Assembly (NCBI RefSeq): GCF_963678635.1
Contig: NC_087069.1
Coordinates: 12,592,530-12,656,529 of the forward strand
Direction of reading: 5' to 3'
DNA: 64,000 nucleotides
Source: Symsagittifera roscoffensis
Lineage: Eukaryota; Xenacoelomorpha; Acoela; Convolutidae
The position numbers were made by a program, and so were the translations under genes. The notes under the pieces are model-generated. The model made no database searches. It was not told where the DNA came from and worked only from the letters and a program-made list of their open reading frames with translations. This document shows positions 22,361 to 34,043 of this stretch, piece by piece (position 1 is the first letter of the stretch; each line of letters begins with the position of its first letter).

Positions 22361-22646
22361 TAACTATCGCTAAGAAATTAGGAAAAATCCCTATTGACGA
22401 CTGACTATATCAGTTGACGTCAGTTACTTGAATTCTACCGGTTTTTAACCGTCTCGATCTAGGTTGTTGGTTTTCTGGCCTGCTTAACTGCTAACTGTCA
22501 TGTCACACTTTTTAGGCCATCAGCAAAACAGTTTTTAATCAGCTTCCTGTTACATGCTAAAATAACCTCATCGCTGGGTCATAGGGTGGTTTTTACTAAA
22601 AGAAACGGCTAGAATCCACAATTAAAGAAATTTTAGTTACAGGTGT
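22361..22646 (-). repeat. Old LTR fragment interrupted by element A
   Basis: Diverged match to the first 280 bp (plus-strand left end, i.e. the U5 end) of the element A LTR: CCTATTGACGACTG, GTCAGTTAC, GATTTTCTGG-like, AGGCCATCAGCAAAAC and AACGGCTAGAA align in order with 22708-22910. It begins TGTAAC at 22361 and is broken at 22646, where the full LTR of A starts with TGTAAC again. Confidence 0.75.
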
Positions 22647-23482
22647 TGTAACATCCGCCCAAATAATACACAGCGACGGAGCGTAGAAAAAGTACCCATT
22701 AACGACTGGCAGTCGTCAGTTACCTTAATTCTACTCCTTTTTCACCGGCTCGACCTAGCCAGTTGATTTTCTGGTCTGTTTAGGGCTAAGTAAAAAGTTA
22801 CTATTTTCAGGCGACCAGTCAAACGATTTTTAACATGCGAACACAACCACATAGCTGAGTCTCGGAGCCTCAGACTACGTGATTGCTATAAAAAACACGG
22901 CTCGAACTTCCTATTTTATTATATTTTTGTTGATAGTTCTATATTAAATCCATTGGAGATGGATTGACCCTTTCCTCTTTCTAGCTACTCAATTCTAAAA
23001 TATCAAATAATACCGGTGTCAATTCAAACATCTATGGCAGTAGAATAGCCAAAAAGTTAGTTTACTACAGTCTTTCACCATATATCAGTCTCTGGGGGAC
23101 CAAGCCTCCGCTTCGGTATTCTCCTTGTAATAACGTCGTTATTACTCTCAATTCGTGGCACGGGAGGGTTCCGTTTAGTATTCCTTCCCCACTGACGCCG
23201 CCTTTCCCACTATCTTCTTCTGCTAATGGTCTTATCGTGCGTGATCATCACGATAAGAGGCTTCGTTTTTCTGTATTGAAGTGTGACTGTTTTCCACTAT
23301 ATTTGGTTTTTTTCTGACTTTTTCACCTTTTTCAGTCAAAAGGCCGTTTTTTTGTATTTCTGAGAAATACGCTTATAACGACGAAAAAGGTCTTAACGAC
23401 ACTTTTTCGTCGTTAAGGCCTTTTATCGTTTTTTCGTGTTTCACCGGAAGGTTGCGCTGTGCCCGTCTGGCAGAATGGCACA
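22647..23482 (-). repeat. Element A 3' LTR
   Basis: 836 bp; in sense it starts TGTGCCATTCTG (23482) and ends GGCGGATGTTACA (22647), with TG...CA ends. 22647-22918 repeats at 41933-42214. A sense AATAAA (22915-22920) and a hairpin AATCCAT-TGGAG-ATGGATT (22947-22965) mark the R region. Homologous borders and signals occur in the LTR of B. Confidence 0.85.
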
Positions 23483-23494
23483 TACTCCCCGGAC
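23483..23494 (-). promoter_or_regulatory. Element A polypurine site
   Basis: Sense GTCCGGGGAGTA directly before the LTR start TGTGCCA. The same 12 bases precede the LTR of B except for the outermost positions. A short GGGGAG purine run, expected to prime plus-strand synthesis. Confidence 0.65.
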
Positions 23495-24190
23495 AGTCCC
23501 CATCAGTGTCCCTATTGATCGCATAACACCGGGTTATCGTCAAGTAGTGTTCCAGTTCTCTATAATCAACCTTACAAATCGCATTAGACAATAAAAATTA
23601 TCTACTCGACCTCAACTCACTACGTGTCACAAATGGCATCATACTACATCCTACTGCCTTTCAACATTTTCACAAAATTTGCACCATGAGGACTTTCCTA
23701 GATAAAATTTCTTTTCTGACTTCTTACATCATCTTGCCATGAAACTTAACGTCACTCACCATATATATAGAGAGATAGCACAACTAAAATTCTCTTTCAA
23801 CAATTTCAACACTTGCAACATTTCTCAAAGTTTGCTCTGACCAAACTGGATCAAAACATAAAGTTTAACAGTTTCAACAATCAAACTTGGTTGATTAGTT
23901 TAAGTTTTAGCACACAAAGACAATCAAGTTTTTCTCCTTCTCTCTACGTCTTTTTTCTCCATCTCTGGCTTACATCTTCATCACTCCATTGCCTCTTGCT
24001 CTTGCTCTTCGTCTCCACTGTCTTCGAGGACTTTCTCCAACATGTCAGTGGAGTTGCGGGCCGTCCCCCAGCTCTCCTGTTCCAACAGCCTCGGTTTACA
24101 ACAAGGTAGCAAGTCCACATTAACCTTTTGTTCCGGGTTCCTGCAAAAGCTGTTGTGAAGACACAGGCCTATATTCCTTTCTAGGTCAGC
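23495..24190 (-). other. Element A 3' untranslated region
   Basis: About 700 bp between the end of the third block and the polypurine site. No conserved frame. Includes a duplicated AACGACGAAAAAGG-type inverted pair just inside the LTR side and a CT-rich stretch at 23930-24030. Confidence 0.5.
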
Positions 24191-24571
24191 TTATAAGACC
24201 TCTCTTTTCTCAGTTTCTGTCACACAAGGCGCTCCAGCCACTCGCTTCACCGCCGTGGTAACAGCGTTTCTGTGCGTCAAGAATGCTCTTTTATAGGCTC
24301 CCGGTCCTATATCTAGCTGGAAAGATTGATAGGCTTCCGTGTTCCTAGACATATGACGCTTCGCGCTTTCATACATCCATGATGTCATCACTGCACGGAA
24401 CCAAGGCATCAACATTTGCCTTGAACATATCCTTTCAATGGCTTTGGGTATTCTCAGAACCTTGCAGGTGGTTCTGAAAAGATCCAATTCACGACTCATC
24501 TTCACGTTGCTCAGCTGCTCAGGAGTCGGCACGGCCGTCTCCTGCTCACTTGTGCCCGCGTTAGCTTCCAA
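24191..24571 (-). pseudogene. ORF3 C-terminal segment (A)
   Basis: 126 codons. Matches the C-terminal part of B 43545-44858: RELDLFRTTCKVL with RLELFETACKVF, PWFRAVMTSWMYE with PWFRATLTSWLYM, IGPGAYKRAFLTHRNAVTT with IGPEAFKRPLLTHRNAITT. Ends TAA-type stop at 24191 without the acidic tail found in B. Confidence 0.7.
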
Positions 24572-24792
24572 TCATCTCACTGCCAGCATGGCACTAACCA
24601 CCATGATTGACACTTGTTGATTCTGATCTGGCAATCCCGTGGAGTACAACTCCTTCACGTCCCATACTTATACCATATTCCCGCGTTTTGGGTACCATAA
24701 CGTCTGGGCTAGGCAGTGAGAAGGTTACTCCCATGGGTCATCAGTATGTTCCTTCGGGTCCGATACCCTGAGGATCCCTGCAACGGTTCCAC

Positions 24793-25071
24793 TTACATCA
24801 TTATTCTATGCTCATCGTCCTTTTCTTCTATAGTGGGGAATTCAGTGGGTAACGCTCCACTCGCTTTCTGCTTCTGGAACTCGCTCCTATTACCCTCGTT
24901 CAATCTCATGAAATCTTCTCTCACTAAGTCCTGCAACTCGCCTTCAGATCTCTTCGGGACGGCCCGAATGATCTTTGCCAATAACTCATATGACATTTCC
25001 GACATTCTGGCCAACCTCACGCACTTTGGCAGAGAGAAGAGTTGGTACCAACACCTGCTGCGTCCTCGCAT
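24793..25071 (-). pseudogene. ORF3 fragment with VRLAR motif (A)
   Basis: 92 codons: LPKCVRLARMSEMSYELLAKI and VPKRSEGELQDLV match PKCVRLARVSHHSHKLLRKI and VPKELRDDLSEIW in B (about 44510-44640). Function unknown. Confidence 0.6.
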
Positions 25072-25538
25072 CCATCACCATCATGTGCGTAGGGTACTAC
25101 TATTGCAATATGGTGCAGAGCTTTTGAACCCACCAGATATTTCGAGCCAGAGGGTCTATGATAGGCCTCGCTGTCTTTCAAATTCATTTCGTTTTCTAGG
25201 GCCTCTCGCCAGCCTCCAATATTTTGCTCTGTCTGTATCGCTCCAGGGAATACTTCCACACTAAGGGACGTCACTAGCCCATGGGCACGCTCTAGGCGTT
25301 CAAGTGATTCTATCGAGCTCGTCATACTGCAAAATCCCAAGGGAGTGATCAAGTTTGTTTCCGTCACTCCATGACAGTCCGCGATCAACTCCATTCCACT
25401 CTTATCCGACATGCTCAACCTTTCATACAATTGTGCCAATTGTCGATGCTGCTCGCTCAGCGTAATCAGGCAGTGTTCCGAGTTGCACACATGTCCTTCC
25501 ATTCCACTACTGTCAGCAAGACAGGTGCCTTGTCTCAA
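25017..25538 (-). pseudogene. ORF3 fragment (A)
   Basis: 173 codons, Cys-bearing start (MRQGTCLADS, CNSEHC), then SMTSSIESLERLERAHGLVTSLSVEVFPGAIQ, matching MCSLQSLERLESEHHLVTALSVESWPGVLQ in B. The paired segment in B begins with a Cys-rich CLDSTCGSGEHTCDGQSC. A Cys-rich patch here is conserved in kind but not in spacing. Confidence 0.6.
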
Positions 25539-25798
25539 CCAATCGCTCGATGGATTTCCTTCGGATGGTTCTGTGGATGGTTGCTCTTCTGCTTCGTTAT
25601 CCTCATGGCCAGGAGATGGTGTATCATGGCCAGATCATGTAGACTCGCGTCATCATTCAAGTCCAATATGATATCCGCCGTCATATCCCAGATTAAACCG
25701 GCGTTTGGATGTGGACACCAAGAAGGCTTAATGAGTACTCACATGGTTACTAAGCTGGTTTTCAAGGGACCGCCACAAGAACCACAATCAAAACTCAC

Positions 25799-26291
25799 TT
25801 ACCCCTTCAGCTCGGGAACCGAGGGTTCGACCACTTGCTCTTCCAAAACAATTCCCAGCTTGGGTTGTTCCACCAACAGCATTCCAGTTTCCATGATCCG
25901 TTCAACCCAGAAATCAAGCACTACAACTTGCTCATAGTCGAAGTACGCTTCCCTGGCTTCTTCATTTACGAAGGGATTATATGCCATCCCCGGTATGCCA
26001 GACGCATATTGGAACGACTTCAATTTCCCCAGTGTTGTCAAAGTCTTTTTGTCCCCTGACTGCTTCAATTAACTCCCGGCTCACTTTCAATTCTTTGTTG
26101 GAATACCTTCTCACTTCTTCCAACCTGCGATAACTCTCCATGTCGTTCGACTCCCTATTCGGTACGGCCAGCGGCATGTCCTGATGTAGCTCCAGGAGTA
26201 CCCTCAGGAAATTTCGTTCGCAATCAACTCCCCCTTGCCGAATGGTCTTTATGAATTCTCCCAAAACAGGAGTGGGTATACGATCCACCAC
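25799..26291 (-). pseudogene. ORF3 fragments with GMAYNPF motif (A)
   Basis: Two overlapping frames (25977-26291 and 25799-26068) that together match the middle of B 44978-46303: EVRRYSNKEL with EVRRFYNKKF, SGIPGMAYNPF with SGVMGMAYNPF, LDFWVERIME with LKFWTEKTVE, QPKLGIVLE with RPSLGLILE. The PSWCPHPNAGLI match follows at about 25700, in another frame. Confidence 0.65.
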
Positions 26292-26925
26292 GAACCTTAC
26301 AAAGCAACGGGCATCTTAACGCTTAGCGCAGGCTATCGACGAATCATCTCTAGAAATCAGTATTCGCAGGGCTTCCATCAATTCCAGTTCCTGTTCCTTT
26401 GATTTCGAGTCTTTGTTGGCTTCATATTCCGCCTTCTTGATGCCCATCAAGCACCAAGCCAATCGTACTTGCAAGTCAGTTCTTGTACACGGATAAGCCA
26501 GTATGCTGCCACTGTCGCAGGCGCATGCATCGTCTCGTCGAAGTATCCTTGGAGGCCCGCCTCCAAGAGATTTCCAGTAGCTTTTCCAGCCCGATTTCGT
26601 TTGCCTCCGAGGACATCACCGTGCCGTATTCTTTCCGATTCAAGTTAGAATTCTCCGTCAGCTCTAACTTGTCCTCTCCATGAAGGTCACTCGGTTCCAG
26701 GTTGCTCCTGTCTTACGTTCTAGTTCGCTCTGGTATCTCTCCCGTTCCTCTTCCGGTAGCGTACTCAGGAAGGATACCCTCATAGTCTCCTCAATTTTCC
26801 TCCTTGGTGACTCATGGAGCAGTTTTTGTGGGTCCCTACTCCGGGGTAGGGGACATGAAAGACGATGGCGTCATCAGCAATAGATTCCCATCGACTTCCC
26901 CGTCGTCGTCTTCACTAAACTGATA

Positions 26926-27753
26926 TTACAGCAAGTCTCTCTCCAATGGTCCTAGGTCCATTTGACCCGACTTCTCTCCATTTCCCTCCATGTGATCATC
27001 GTCCTGATCCATCCGCTCGTCGTCATTCGTATCAGGTTTTGGCTCATGTCCCGAAGGGCTTTGTCGCATATCCATGCCCGAGTCCGGCCGCGCCGGTACG
27101 GTCAGATCCCCTGCATGGTAGAATATTTCATCGTTCACTAGGAATTCTACCGACTCCTCGCCAAGTGGCGTCAGATCATCCACCGTTATGTACGTGTCTC
27201 CTCTGCACTCTTTTTCCACCTCCAGGATTACTACCTTCACCTCTCCTGACCACTTCAATCTTGACAGATCATTTGCAGGTGTATACACATCATTCCACAC
27301 CTCAGCCGAGACCTCTGGTTTCCTCGAAGGTGATGCTTTCACCTTCTTCCACCTCCAAGCATCAGGAAACGTGAAGTCAAACGTATGCATGGCCGCAACG
27401 TTCCAACTGATGAAGCGCGGCTCCAGCCCTTCACTCCACTTGAGCATTCTCTCCTCCGCATCACGAGCCGCTCCGATGCTGGGGGCAATGGCGGGGGATG
27501 TGACTCCCAACAACATCCTCCTTATCGGTGGGTATCGGGGGCCTTGGTCCGGCAATGGCCTGGACCCAGAACGCCACTCTTGCTGTTTTCCCTTGACGTG
27601 TGCGTAGGCTTCCCGCCAAAGTGGGACTAGCATCGCCTCTCCTGTATCCTTCACCACTGGTCTCAGATTCCAAAGCTTTGGGTTAAACTGGATGTGGGAA
27701 AGGTCCTCACGGCCCATTCGGCACTTGAAGTGGTTGTTGAAATCCATCAACAC
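26926..27753 (-). pseudogene. ORF3 middle segment (A)
   Basis: 275 codons, the longest intact part of A ORF3. FNNHFKCRMG...FNPKLWNL and RRMLLGVTSPAIAPSI match FRGQLQCRMG...YPKFWNL and RRMTLGMNSPLVVPSI in B. The second half (EVWNDVYTP..., VTVDDLTPLGEESVEF) has a beta-rich look; the C-terminus is acidic (NDDERMDQDDDHMEG). No known domain. Confidence 0.65.
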
Positions 27754-28022
27754 CCAACCTGGCTCCGCTATTCTTCCGAACAGCCTATCGTCGCTGGCCA
27801 GCCCTCTCAGCTCCTTCTATTCCACCCAATTCAGCACGGAACAATCCACAACCGAGACTAGGTTGACATACAACACAGAGTTTGTCCGGGATTACGAATG
27901 ACATCACGGGTCCATACACCACCGTGACGAATTCCCGCAATCCATGAATTAGGGTCAGCGGATCGATCCGCATCATAACAGCCAGATCTGTCAGCAAGGG
28001 CATGCCACAATACTGTTTACAT

Positions 28023-28559
28023 TCACCCACCATCCGTCGCCACCTTATCTTCTCCTGTGACACTTCTGTTCTGCTGCAGGAGATATTGGAGCAAAAGGGT
28101 CCTCCAGTCCTTCATCTTTTTGAGCGAGGTGGTTTCCAATTGCGCGTTGAGTTCACGACTCGTTCCCTGAAATTGTTCGGGGTAGCGCAATAGCACGAGC
28201 AAATCGCCCAAACGACCATACGTCATAGCGATCAGGGTGAAGAGTCCATCCAATCTCAAGTCTGCCTTCGCTTGGGTGAAGAGATTCGCAGGTCCCTTCA
28301 CGAAATTCTCTTGACAAACTGTCACGTACAAGGCTAATATCCGGCCGATTGACAGCTTCCGGATGTCCTTGACAAAGCTCGCTATCAGGTTCCGAGAGGC
28401 CCTCGGGTAGCACGTTGAAAGGAAGGATGGCGTCCATCCCACTCCCATTCCACCCAAGACAGCGTCTGACCGTTCATATTGTGCCCTCGTGGCCAAGATA
28501 TCAGCTTGGAATTTATCCAATGACATCGTTTTTACGTCCTGCATCAACTGCAACATCAT
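28023..28559 (-). pseudogene. ORF3 segment with ILALY/GPA block (A)
   Basis: 178 codons. SFVKDIRKLSIGRILALYV and GPANLFTQAKADLRLDGLF correspond to AFVQEILGMPISLILALYL and GPAYMFSRGVETLRFDGYL in B 48529-49062. Two hydrophobic helices are apparent, but they contain too many polar residues to be called membrane spans. The 3' neighbour 27785-28063 continues it in another frame. Confidence 0.65.
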
Positions 28560-29308
28560 GCCCCGGCTGAATCCCTCTCATTAAACAAGTTCTTCAGATA
28601 CGCGTGTATCTCTTTGATCACCGCCGGTGCATGCTCAAACGCGTCTTCTCCCAAGGTACACAATCTCGGTGACAAATACAACCATGAGTTTGTGTGTGGC
28701 TTCGTCCGCAAAGCCAGTGCCATGATATCCTCTTCCGCTGATGTTATATTTTTCCTGACTGTCCTCCCCTGCTCATTTTCTGCGTAATCCGTTTGTCTGA
28801 ACCAGAGATCATTAGCCACCTGTTGTACCAACAGGTGATTGTCATCTACCCCTGGTCTCAACTTCAGCAACCTGGCGAAGTTGGACAGCTCCAACCCCAG
28901 GACTTCATCTAGCACCAACCGAGTTGTGCTACAACCCTTGAACCCCTGTATGGCATTGGAAATGTCAGCCCAATTGGCAGGAAGCTCGGATCGGTGTGGG
29001 TAGTAGTTGTTGGGGTCCACCGTCCTGTTTGGCGCGGGTATTATCACGCTGAATCGTCCCTCTGCTATCATTGTGACCATCATGTACACAAACTGAAGGG
29101 GTTCTGGCAATATGGCGTACCCCGGTGATAACACAAAGATGACATTCACTACATTCTTGGTGAAGTGTCGTTGTACCGATGAGTCCATCTCGGCCATGGC
29201 TGAGAGCAATGTCATTATCGCTTCTCCTATGACTTCATTGCTCGGGATCGACCCATCGGTCAGACGGGACAAACCTTCTGCTCTGCAGGTGGTCATTCGA
29301 GCCGGCAA
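28556..29308 (-). pseudogene. ORF3 SGNH-like module 2, C-terminal part (A)
   Basis: 250 codons. NVIFVLSPGYAILPEPLQFVY, WADISNAIQGFKG and LVLDEVLGLELSNFARLLKL align with VVFTTSPGYASMPPALQFVY, WADISHALRGFYG and IVLDEVLLLEISNFARQLKF in B. Just 5' (29282-29320), in another frame, lies EPQVIVIAGSNDHL, matching EPELLLFAGMNDHL. This resembles the GxND strand of an SGNH fold, but no catalytic Ser or DxxH is seen. Confidence 0.65.
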
Positions 29309-29646
29309 TCACTATCACCTGCGGCTCCATGCTGAGTACCCTTCGCATACTTATCGTCATGCCTGCTGATCGTCAGTCTTATCGTCAGTCAAAATGCTTA
29401 TCGTCAGTCAAACTTAGGCGCCGTCAAGAAAATCACATCAGGCCAAAAGAGAGAACGGGGCGTTTAGAGGTAATTCGAACTGGCCACTATCAGATATTTG
29501 GCAGCCTTCATGTCCAAGGGATCATAGGCGGCAAACAGGTTGTCACCAACTAGTGCCTTCAGTCCCGCATATCTCTTGTCGTCTACTTCCACCGCGGTTG
29601 CTCGGGGATAATCTCTGGAATACTCACCAGGCGCCTGGCCGGGTGG

Positions 29647-30036
29647 TTAGGCGAACTGCCTGTACATCTTGTGATGCTTGTTGTTGGGCTTACTCTCTGC
29701 CAGAAACTTGCCCTTCCGAGCAGGTGGTGTCAGTTCTCTGGCTCTCCGACGGATGTACGCGAGAGATCGGGTGTTCAAGGGCCCAAAGGTATTGTACTGA
29801 GGCAATTCATTAAGGTCCACGTACCTGAGCGTAGTCGCGGAGCTAAACTGTTCCTGTTCCGCTAACAGCCAATCCACGCCCGGTATTCGATATAATCGTG
29901 ACACTGTAGGACCCTCTCCGCCGATCATCTTCCTTGCGTCCTCCCGACGCATCAATGTGTTCATGTTCAACTTCACTGACATGTCCGTCTTGTTTTGTCC
30001 CCGACCGCTGGGGTCTGGACGGTTCCAAAGCAGCAC
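29647..30036 (-). pseudogene. ORF3 linker segment (A)
   Basis: 129 codons between the two SGNH-like modules; VDWLLAEQEQFSSATTL and FGPLNTRSLAYIRR parallel VDWLKAHETHFSRAKLM and MGPINYRPLKLLGS in B. No domain assigned. Confidence 0.55.
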
Positions 30037-30107
30037 GCATCTTAGCTCAACTCACTCCACCGGCATGGCGCTCGTCGACAGGAGCCTGGGACCTAGGCTG
30101 ATTCTGA

Positions 30108-30962
30108 TCAACCGATCTCCCCAGTCGGTTCTCCAACGGTCTCCAAGGGAGAGGAGCAGTGCTCAACCTTTCTCACACATCTGAGCTTGGAGCTACGGTA
30201 GCAGCTCCACCTGTTTCTTTTTGCCAAGGGCCCGAGGCGGTTGACGAGTGATTCTGGCTCGTTGCCCCACACTCTACCTCCTCCAGTCGAACTGGTCCAA
30301 GCCAGTGAGTTGATCGCCCTCAATTCCTGCTCCACTTCCTTCAACTGCGTCTGGAACACGTCATTGATCCAGCGTCTCCCTTGCTGGGTGTTGAAATGTA
30401 TTCCTTCTCTGGTGAGTGCGAGGTGATCAATCATGCGCAGCATGTTCTCAAGATCCATGAGTCGCAGCTAGCCGGGATTATTTCTCACCAGACCGCGGGT
30501 CATCTCGTTCCACCGGGTCACGTTGCCGTTCATGAAATCAGCCACCAGAGTGCCCACTATTGGGTTCTGCGGTATCGTGCACATCGCCACATGTCTGGGC
30601 CTGTATTTCTCCTTCAGTTCATTCAGAAGGCAGGCCAATAGAGGCTCCCACTTGCCCTCTGGGATCACTGGGGCTCTCGAGACATCATTGGTCCCGAGCA
30701 TTATCACCAACGTGTCTAGGTAATCCTCGCTCTGGAACTCCATCATTTTGATGACCTGAGCCACGGAAGCTCCTCCAGAAGATAGAGCAGTAGTCTGACC
30801 ATAGGCAAAGATCTCGTTCAGATCCACCACCAAACTATTTCCTATGACCAAGTGACGATTCCCTGGGGGAATTACCTGGTTGCTTGTGGCGGGGTTCCAG
30901 CTCATGCCATTCAAGCAAGCTCGAGGATGCTCCATGGCCACTTGCGCAAACTGGTTGCGCAC
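30108..30962 (-). pseudogene. ORF3 SGNH hydrolase domain (A), mutated
   Basis: Two frames (30468-30962, 30108-30458) separated by one stop cover an SGNH/GDSL domain. Block I reads VIGNSLVV (30831-30842; Asp of GDSL replaced by Asn, Ser kept), block III VIMLGTNDVSR (30684-30695), block V EGIHF (30393-30408; the catalytic DxxH Asp replaced by Glu). These enzymes hydrolyse esters (acyl or acetyl groups). The replaced Asp suggests an impaired site in this copy. Confidence 0.75.
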
Positions 30963-31033
30963 CGTCAGGTTCTTCCTAATGTCTACTACACGAGACTTTT
31001 GAAAAATTCCGCCATGCGCAGTCCCCGTTTATA

Positions 31034-32062
31034 CTACAGTTTGGGGTGTTCGCTCCGAGCTGCTTGAAGAACGATCAAAGCGTTGGGAAGGGACGACCCT
31101 ACCCAGTGTCCGCCCAGTGGTCCTATTGATCTCATCCATTGTTGCTGTAGCCACCTGATTGAATGACTCTTGAAACTGAGGAGCGAGATATGTGACGGAG
31201 AATCTGGTGTCGTATTTCTTGAGTTGGGAGCAGACTGTGATGTCTGCTGAGGAGCATCGGGCTCTCTCGGTGCGCACAGCTCCTGTGCTCTCGTCCTGGA
31301 GCGTGTGTCCCTGGATCCCTCCGGTGACACCTGGCTCAGCTTCGCTAAATACAGCTCCTTCAGGTGTTTTATTTCTTCCTCATTAAAGGACACCTGCAGA
31401 TCTTCGAACTTCTTTCTCCATTTGTCCCTTTCTCGAGCTATTGCCCTGTATTCCTGCAGTTTGGAGCACAGCTCATTCTGATCCCTTTCTTTCTTCTCTA
31501 ACGGCTCGATCGTCTCCGAGGTCTGTATCTCTATCTCGTTCAAAATCACTCTCTTCAGAGGAGGAGCAGCAGTTGGAGAGTCTACTGAATGTGACGGGCC
31601 CGACCCATCACGTAGTCTTTTTGCTCCGATGAGCGGCTGCGCAGGTTGAAAAGGTAGGGGCATCTCACCTAGCCGGTGATCTCTCTGCTCGCCTAGTCCC
31701 GGCTCACGAGCCAAATCGTGTCCAGACATTTCTCCTCGCAGCCATCTCATCAATCGATTTCGACCTCTCTCGGCGGTCTCGGACTCACCGAAGGCCAGCA
31801 TTAACACCACTTCTGTGGGGCGATTCCCTCGACCCTCCCGTCCTAACGCGTAGAGGAGTGCGACCACAAACTTTGCCAGTCTCGGGTCTTCTCGTGTAAA
31901 GTCACAGTCAATCAGACGATGATAGATATGGTCTAGAGTCGCTCCGAGACTCGCTGAGAGGAATTCCATTTTTTCATTCGTATCACCCATTTCTATCGTG
32001 GTGATTCTCGTGTCGTAAAGTTCCTTCAAGTTTGTTTGATTCAATGAACAAAATTTGATCAA
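31034..32062 (-). pseudogene. ORF3 N-terminal helical and coiled-coil segment (A)
   Basis: 342 codons. An N-terminal helical domain (LGATLDHIYHRLIDCDFTRED...TEVVLML) matches B 52180-52340 (TLDELYRRLRDLDYTQVD...TEAVLM). Then a GHDLAREPGL linker (B: GFDLARNPGL), a charged coiled coil (EPLEKKERDQNELCSKLQEYRAIARERDKW region) and a Ser-rich tail leading to the SGNH domain. The first ATG candidates at 32062 and 31990 are plausible starts of the third ORF. Confidence 0.65.
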
Positions 32063-32495
32063 TCAAGATCTAAAAAACAAGTCACGACTTAAACCGTCAT
32101 TTTTTCAGGATAAAACATCACTCAGGTCTTTAAAACGATCCATTGAAATTCTCTTTTCGTTCCTGATTTAAAAGTTAGCACCAAGGTGGATCGTCCACCT
32201 GCGTCCTTGTCAAGGTAGCACCAGCGAGCGCTGTCACCTCCACTACCTGGAGTGTTCCAGGTCTTCTACGACACAAACATCACATAAAACATACCCTAAC
32301 AATAACATAACACAATAACATCAATTGTCTACACTATTACATATAAACATAATCCCTAATAGCTAACCTAAAACTTAGTCCTAATTCCTATAAAGTGAAC
32401 TTAATAAAAACCACTTATTGCCGAATACCACTCCTAGCATATGCTGAGATAAAACTTCTTATGTAATTAAACCTCTATGTCAGTTTCCGAGAATA
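32063..32495 (-). other. Spacer between pol and ORF3 (A)
   Basis: About 430 bp, AT-rich, no coding frame. Contains AACAATAACATAACACAATAACATC-type short repeats. In B the same interval holds a 20-bp tandem repeat. It would be the leader of a subgenomic ORF3 message if one is made. Confidence 0.5.
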
Positions 32496-33465
32496 TCACG
32501 TGTACAAGGGCATATAAATTTCTCGGATGTAGTTTTCCCCTATTGGGATCATAGACTGGTAACGAGAGAAAGAGTTCACTCCTCTCTCAACCAGAAAACC
32601 CCTAAGCCGAGTCAAGGCCAATACCAAGCTCTCTGTATTTACGTGTTGCCTATCAGTGGCCTTAGTAACCAGGAAACAAAAATATTTCCCTGGTATCTGT
32701 GATGCAACAGGGGGCAGCGCTATCATCCCTCCCACACCAGGTCTCTAGTGCTGTTTTGAAGCTTACATCCGCGGTTATCGCTATAGGGCATGTACGTTCC
32801 GTGAGTATGAAATCGCTGTCCGTTATGACGATATTGTTTGAATAATGGTTCGGTAGGTCACAATAAGATTCAAAAGATCGTCCAAAAGGGGGTTTTTCAG
32901 CATTCGCGCCTTCCGTTTCCAGCTCCCGAGTTTCTCCTGCCGATTTTAGTTGTTTGATGATCAGGTTTTTGGTGTGGGTGAGTCTTACCCCCACTCCCCG
33001 GACAAAAAAATCCATCGACGTCCACGTCGATCGCCCAAAGTCTAGCAGATCGATGTTGGATTGCGGAACGCGTAGAGGACAATCTGGGGCGACCCAGTTG
33101 GACTCGGTATTGTCATGACTGACGTATTTGATGCCGTCTTTATCGACGTCCTGAATCGTCAAGATTGTCTCTTTAGGATCGGCGCGCAGATCATGGAGCC
33201 ATTCGAGCACTCGCAAGTTCGTAAGTTCTTGTTCATGAGTCTGCTCTGCCTCTGGTACGAACTCCACTTCTGGTTCTGAGCGATCATTGATCCAATCCTG
33301 ATCCATGTCATTCACCAAGTCGATGTCTTTTGGCACCGCCTCTTCATCCAGTCCTACCAGCGAGTCCATCATGTCACTTAAAACTATCCTGTCTATGACG
33401 AAATCCTCGCCGTATGGGTTGTACTTTTTCCTGTTCCTTCCTCTCTTGCTCTGGCGTGTCTCCAT
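32496..33465 (-). pseudogene. Pol C-terminal tail with macro-like domain (A)
   Basis: The frames 32662-33465 and 32496-32735 together carry an acidic linker and then YSNNIVITDSDFIL, CPIAITADVSFK, GVGGMIALPPVASQIPGKYF, FCFLVTKATDRQHVNTESL and LRGFLVERGVNSFSRYQSM. The series 'xITDSDxx / ADxSFK / GxxGxIALPP / GKxxxFLVTK / RLRxFxxERxVxxxSMP' follows the OARD1/TARG1-type macro fold (ADP-ribose binding). The frame shifts near 32750; upstream it joins integrase (33523-33834) in frame across a TAG at 33523. Confidence 0.65.
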
Positions 33466-33522
33466 GGTGAGAGGAAAGTCAGGTTGTATTCCTTTGTCGA
33501 TTTCAGTTTGTTCTGAGCAGTC

Positions 33523-34025
33523 CTAGTCTTCTTCGGTATAAGGTAGAGTTTCGTCGTCCACCTCTACTCGCACGGTCAACTGCAGGTCCAGTGGTAGATC
33601 GCAATCGTCCACCACCACATTCCCGTCGTTTGTATCGCGAGTACCCCTTTCATTCACCTCACAATCAGGATCCACTATCAAATATTCTCCCTCTTGTATG
33701 TCCGCTGGGATGCACCAGTCCTCTGATGAGGCATTGTGTGGCTTGATGTTTTCGTAATGAGCTGCTCTTCTAGTGCTCAATCGATAAAAACGACCTCCTT
33801 GGTGCACCTCTGTTATCTGAAATGAGCCACGCATTTTTTCAATAATTTTTTGGTTCCGTTTGGTGGAACCACCTTCTGGAACACCCAGACGTAATTGCCA
33901 ACTGAGTAGGCTTTGGCATCGGCTGTCCTTTTATCAAAGCTCCTCTTTTGTCTAATTTGCGCCTGTTGCGTGTTCCTCCTGCATAAGTCCTTGAGGTCCT
34001 GCTGTCTTCTAATAACATCAAGCAC
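33523..34025 (-). pseudogene. Integrase C-terminal domain (A)
   Basis: Frames 33813-34025 and 33523-33834. YSVGNYVWVFQ and RGSFQITEVHQGGRFYRLS are the GPY/F-type module of Ty3/gypsy integrases (B has WRGPFMITEV); GPF has become GSF, and the two frames are separated by a shift at the Lys-rich (A-run) KKLLKK segment near 33840. Confidence 0.7.
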
Positions 34026-34043
34026 GTAAATTTGCTTGGCTGT

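Larger units (their letters stand above)
24191..32062 (-). pseudogene. Element A third block (ORF3), SGNH-containing, broken
   Basis: About 7.9 kb of decayed coding sequence collinear with 43545-52340 of B. Shared markers in order: helical N-terminus, coiled coil, SGNH hydrolase, AGxNDHL module, ILALY...GPAxxF...LRxDG block, LGxxSPxxxPSI, GMAYNPF, PSWCPHPxAxLI, CHCLAQTxWYP, VRLAR, and a terminal RAxxTSWxY...FLTHRNAxTT block. At least a dozen frame breaks. 26292-26925 and 25539-25798 hold only fragments. No transmembrane or fusion-protein signature is evident. Confidence 0.75.

Noticed and set aside
24438-31632. Many plus-strand frames of 60-140 codons across element A
   Set aside because: Antisense shadows of the ORF3 coding strand; Ser/Pro/Leu-rich and not conserved against B.
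32990-33015. Splice donor (GGGGGTAAGA) in the pol tail of A for an ORF3 message
   Set aside because: B has GGGGGGTAGGA at the same place, a weaker donor, and no acceptor could be matched; the shared feature is better explained by the purine decamer.
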